64,000 nt of DNA from Bacteroidales bacterium (lineage in GTDB: Bacteria > Bacteroidota > Bacteroidia > Bacteroidales > UBA932), in assembly GCA_017399905.1 (NCBI GenBank), contig JAFQAR010000043.1, forward strand, positions 62,001 to 126,000. Reading direction: 5' to 3'. The position numbers were made by a program, and so were the translations under genes. Of the stretch, positions 62,181 to 64,000 are shown piece after piece. The notes under the pieces are model-generated. The model ran no database searches, had not been told where the DNA came from, and saw only the letters and a program-made list of their open reading frames with translations. Positions within the stretch are counted from its first letter, which is position 1. Each line of letters opens with the position of its first letter.

Positions 62181-64000
62181 ATGAGTATGCAAAATAAGAA
62201 ACAAAACGACAGCATAAATATTTTAGACCTCTTTTTCTATTTGCTCAGCAAATGGAAGTGGTTCATGCTTTTCGCCATCATTGGAGTACTGGCTGCATAT
62301 GCCATTTATTCGGCTACAAGCTTTACATATTTCGCTTCCGCAACAATTGCGATTAAAAATCCTGAGAATAAAGCTGTTTCAGCCAGCTTGAACAGGTATG
62401 ACAATCTTATCAATAAGGTGAATGTGACCAATGAGATTTACCGTTTCAGGTCGCATAAACTGATGAAGGAGGTCGTGAGACGTACAAACTCTGATGTTTG
62501 TTACAAACAGTCAAATCGTCTTCGTTATCTTGAGCTATATTCCAATTCTCCATTCCGTGTTTCGTTTCCGGAAGATTTTGCTGAAAAGTGGATGTCTTTG
62601 TATGTTACAGCAATATCTCCTGAGAAAGTATTGATTTCAGGAATTAACGGAAGTGAAGGTTCGTATGATTTATCAGTTGGAGATACCTTGTCGGTTATGG
62701 GAACCTCTATAGTGGTGACTCCTACTAACTATTTTGATAAGTCATGGATAGGAGAGTCTTTGCTTGTGGAAAAAAGACCGGTCAGTGCAATGGCCTCTCT
62801 GTTTATCTCAAACTTAGGGATTCGGCAGGAAGCCGAAGAAGCTTCTATTCTTAAACTTTCGTTTCAGGACGCCTCTCCAGTAAGGGCTTCTGCTGTGCTG
62901 AATACCTTGATCTCGACTTACAATGAGGATGTTATCCGTGAGAAGAACCAGATTGCGATAAATACGGCTGACTTCATCAACGAAAGATTGATCATAATTG
63001 AGAATGAACTCGGTGGTGTGGAGTCTGATATCGAGGCCTTCAAGAGACGTAACAAGGTGCTGGATCTTGGCTCGGAAGCAAGTGCTTCGGAGAGTGCATC
63101 TCAGAGATATAGTGCAGAGGTTCTTGAACTTCAGACAAAGATAAGCGTGGCTCAGTCCATGAAGGACTATCTTATGGATCCTTCCAAGGATACGGAGCTT
63201 ATACCTGTAAATGCTGGTCTTGATAACGCGAGTGTGGAGTCGCAGATAAACCAGTATAATGTCTTGAAGCTCCGCAGAGATAAGCTTATAGAGGAAGGCA
63301 GCGGACAGAACCCTATTGTTCAGGATCTGAACAACTCCATGACTTCCCTCAAGCAGTCGATAGTGCGTTCTGTTGACAATATGATAGCAAACCTCGAGGT
63401 TGAGTTCAATAAGGCCCAGAGTGAGGAGAACAGGGCTTATGCCCGTATGTTCTCTATCCCAAAGAAGGAGCGTGAACTTATCTCTATCGAACGCCAGCAG
63501 CAGATCAAGGAGTCCCTTTATATTTTCCTCCTGAACAAGCGTGAGGAGAATGCCTTGACTCAGGCTATGGTGGACAATAATGCTCAGATTATAAATGAAG
63601 TATATGGCAGCAGTAATCCGATTGCTCCTAACAGGACAAAATGGCTTTTCCTCGGTTTCTTAATAGGTGTTGCAATACCTGGAATTTGGTTTCTTATGAA
63701 ACTCTTCCTGGATACAAGAGTTCAGAGCCGCAGGGACATAAAGGATGCTGTGTCTGTGCCTTTCCTTGGAGAGATACCTCTCGATAAGGATCACCAGAAG
63801 GAAGACAAGGGCTTGATCGTGGTGGACGGCGGCGGACATACATATTCTGAAGCTTTCCGTATTCTCCGTACAAACATGGCCTTCATGAAGAAGAAGGATC
63901 AGGCCATGCAGGTGATTACCTTCGTTTCCTTCAATGAGAGTGCAGGTAAGACCTTCGTTTCCGGAAACCTTGCCGTAAGTTTTGCTCAGGCAAAGAAGAA
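62181..64000 (+). CDS. wzc: Wzc-type polysaccharide co-polymerase/tyrosine autokinase, 3'-truncated
   Basis: About 606 codons are present and the frame runs off the right edge. The first transmembrane helix (about residues 28-48, WFMLFAIIGVLAAYAIY) opens the Wzz domain, a long coiled-coil region follows (about 260-450, ERQQQIKE near the end), and the second helix lies near 490 (WLFLGFLIGVAIPGIWFL). The cytoplasmic BY-kinase domain begins with EAFRILRTNMAF, and its Walker A is FNESAGKTF. The rest of the kinase and the Tyr-rich tail are outside the window. It is probably the regulator of chain length together with wza. Confidence 0.92.
   Translation, partial: MSMQNKKQNDSINILDLFFYLLSKWKWFMLFAIIGVLAAYAIYSATSFTYFASATIAIKNPENKAVSASLNRYDNLINKVNVTNEIYRFRSHKLMKEVVRRTNSDVCYKQSNRLRYLELYSNSPFRVSFPEDFAEKWMSLYVTAISPEKVLISGINGSEGSYDLSVGDTLSVMGTSIVVTPTNYFDKSWIGESLLVEKRPVSAMASLFISNLGIRQEAEEASILKLSFQDASPVRASAVLNTLISTYNEDVIREKNQIAINTADFINERLIIIENELGGVESDIEAFKRRNKVLDLGSEASASESASQRYSAEVLELQTKISVAQSMKDYLMDPSKDTELIPVNAGLDNASVESQINQYNVLKLRRDKLIEEGSGQNPIVQDLNNSMTSLKQSIVRSVDNMIANLEVEFNKAQSEENRAYARMFSIPKKERELISIERQQQIKESLYIFLLNKREENALTQAMVDNNAQIINEVYGSSNPIAPNRTKWLFLGFLIGVAIPGIWFLMKLFLDTRVQSRRDIKDAVSVPFLGEIPLDKDHQKEDKGLIVVDGGGHTYSEAFRILRTNMAFMKKKDQAMQVITFVSFNESAGKTFVSGNLAVSFAQAKK

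Overview
The window comes from a member of the order Bacteroidales (Bacteroidota). The evidence is a Sus-type starch locus with GH97 and SusD proteins, lipoproteins with a cysteine after short signal peptides, promoters of the TAnnTTTG type, a NusG-like UpxY antiterminator with an Mpi-type serine invertase close by, and a Wza/Wzc-type surface polysaccharide locus. Housekeeping genes are moderately GC-rich. The block from about 30.2 to 48.5 kb is clearly AT-rich and looks horizontally acquired.

Layout. 1-10.8 kb is a starch utilisation locus on the + strand: the C-terminal part of a SusD protein, a type I pullulanase-like lipoprotein, a GH13 amylase lipoprotein, SusA-like neopullulanase, SusB-like GH97 alpha-glucosidase, a 44-residue peptide and a surface starch-binding lipoprotein. 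10.9-27.2 kb is mostly housekeeping: an S9 peptidase, a predicted small RNA, an aminotransferase, a CoA transferase, UvrA, a TGS-domain nucleoside kinase, a REP-associated transposase (RAYT) surrounded by its palindromes, a metallo-beta-lactamase-fold enzyme with repetitive inserts, a deoxynucleoside kinase, an acyl-CoA ligase and an Mpi-like invertase. 27.3-30.1 kb holds an ABC exporter, UpxY and a small HAD phosphatase. 30.2-37.9 kb is an accessory island with two tandem ATPase plus putative nuclease pairs, four small or membrane proteins of unknown function, and a DUF2971 gene flanked by 77-bp direct repeats. 38.1-64 kb is the surface polysaccharide locus: CDP-polyol synthesis, a polyol-phosphate transferase, flippase, polymerase, nine glycosyltransferases, an initiating transferase with its epimerase partner, a membrane 4,6-dehydratase, a PqqD/nucleotidyltransferase/HprK-like trio, Wza and the start of a Wzc-type kinase.

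How the parts relate. UpxY probably drives read-through of the polysaccharide operon. The ATPase/nuclease genes sit between UpxY-HAD and the polysaccharide genes, so they may share that regulation. Two polysaccharide genes are broken: a ThDP enzyme by a frameshift plus deletion, and an acyltransferase by one TGA codon. The locus may therefore be decaying or the assembly may contain errors.

Three repeat families stand out. The first is a 106-bp palindrome with a constant 12-nt loop and compensatory stem changes, in six copies, tied to the RAYT. The second is a short dispersed repeat (consensus GTCATTCCGAGCGAAG...GAGGAATCT), found in intergenic tandem arrays and once in frame inside a gene. The third is an in-frame 84-bp duplication inside the metallo-hydrolase gene. 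Direct repeats resembling LytTR operators sit at the same distance upstream of the -7 boxes of the pullulanase operon and of the predicted small RNA. No tRNA, rRNA or CRISPR array was seen.
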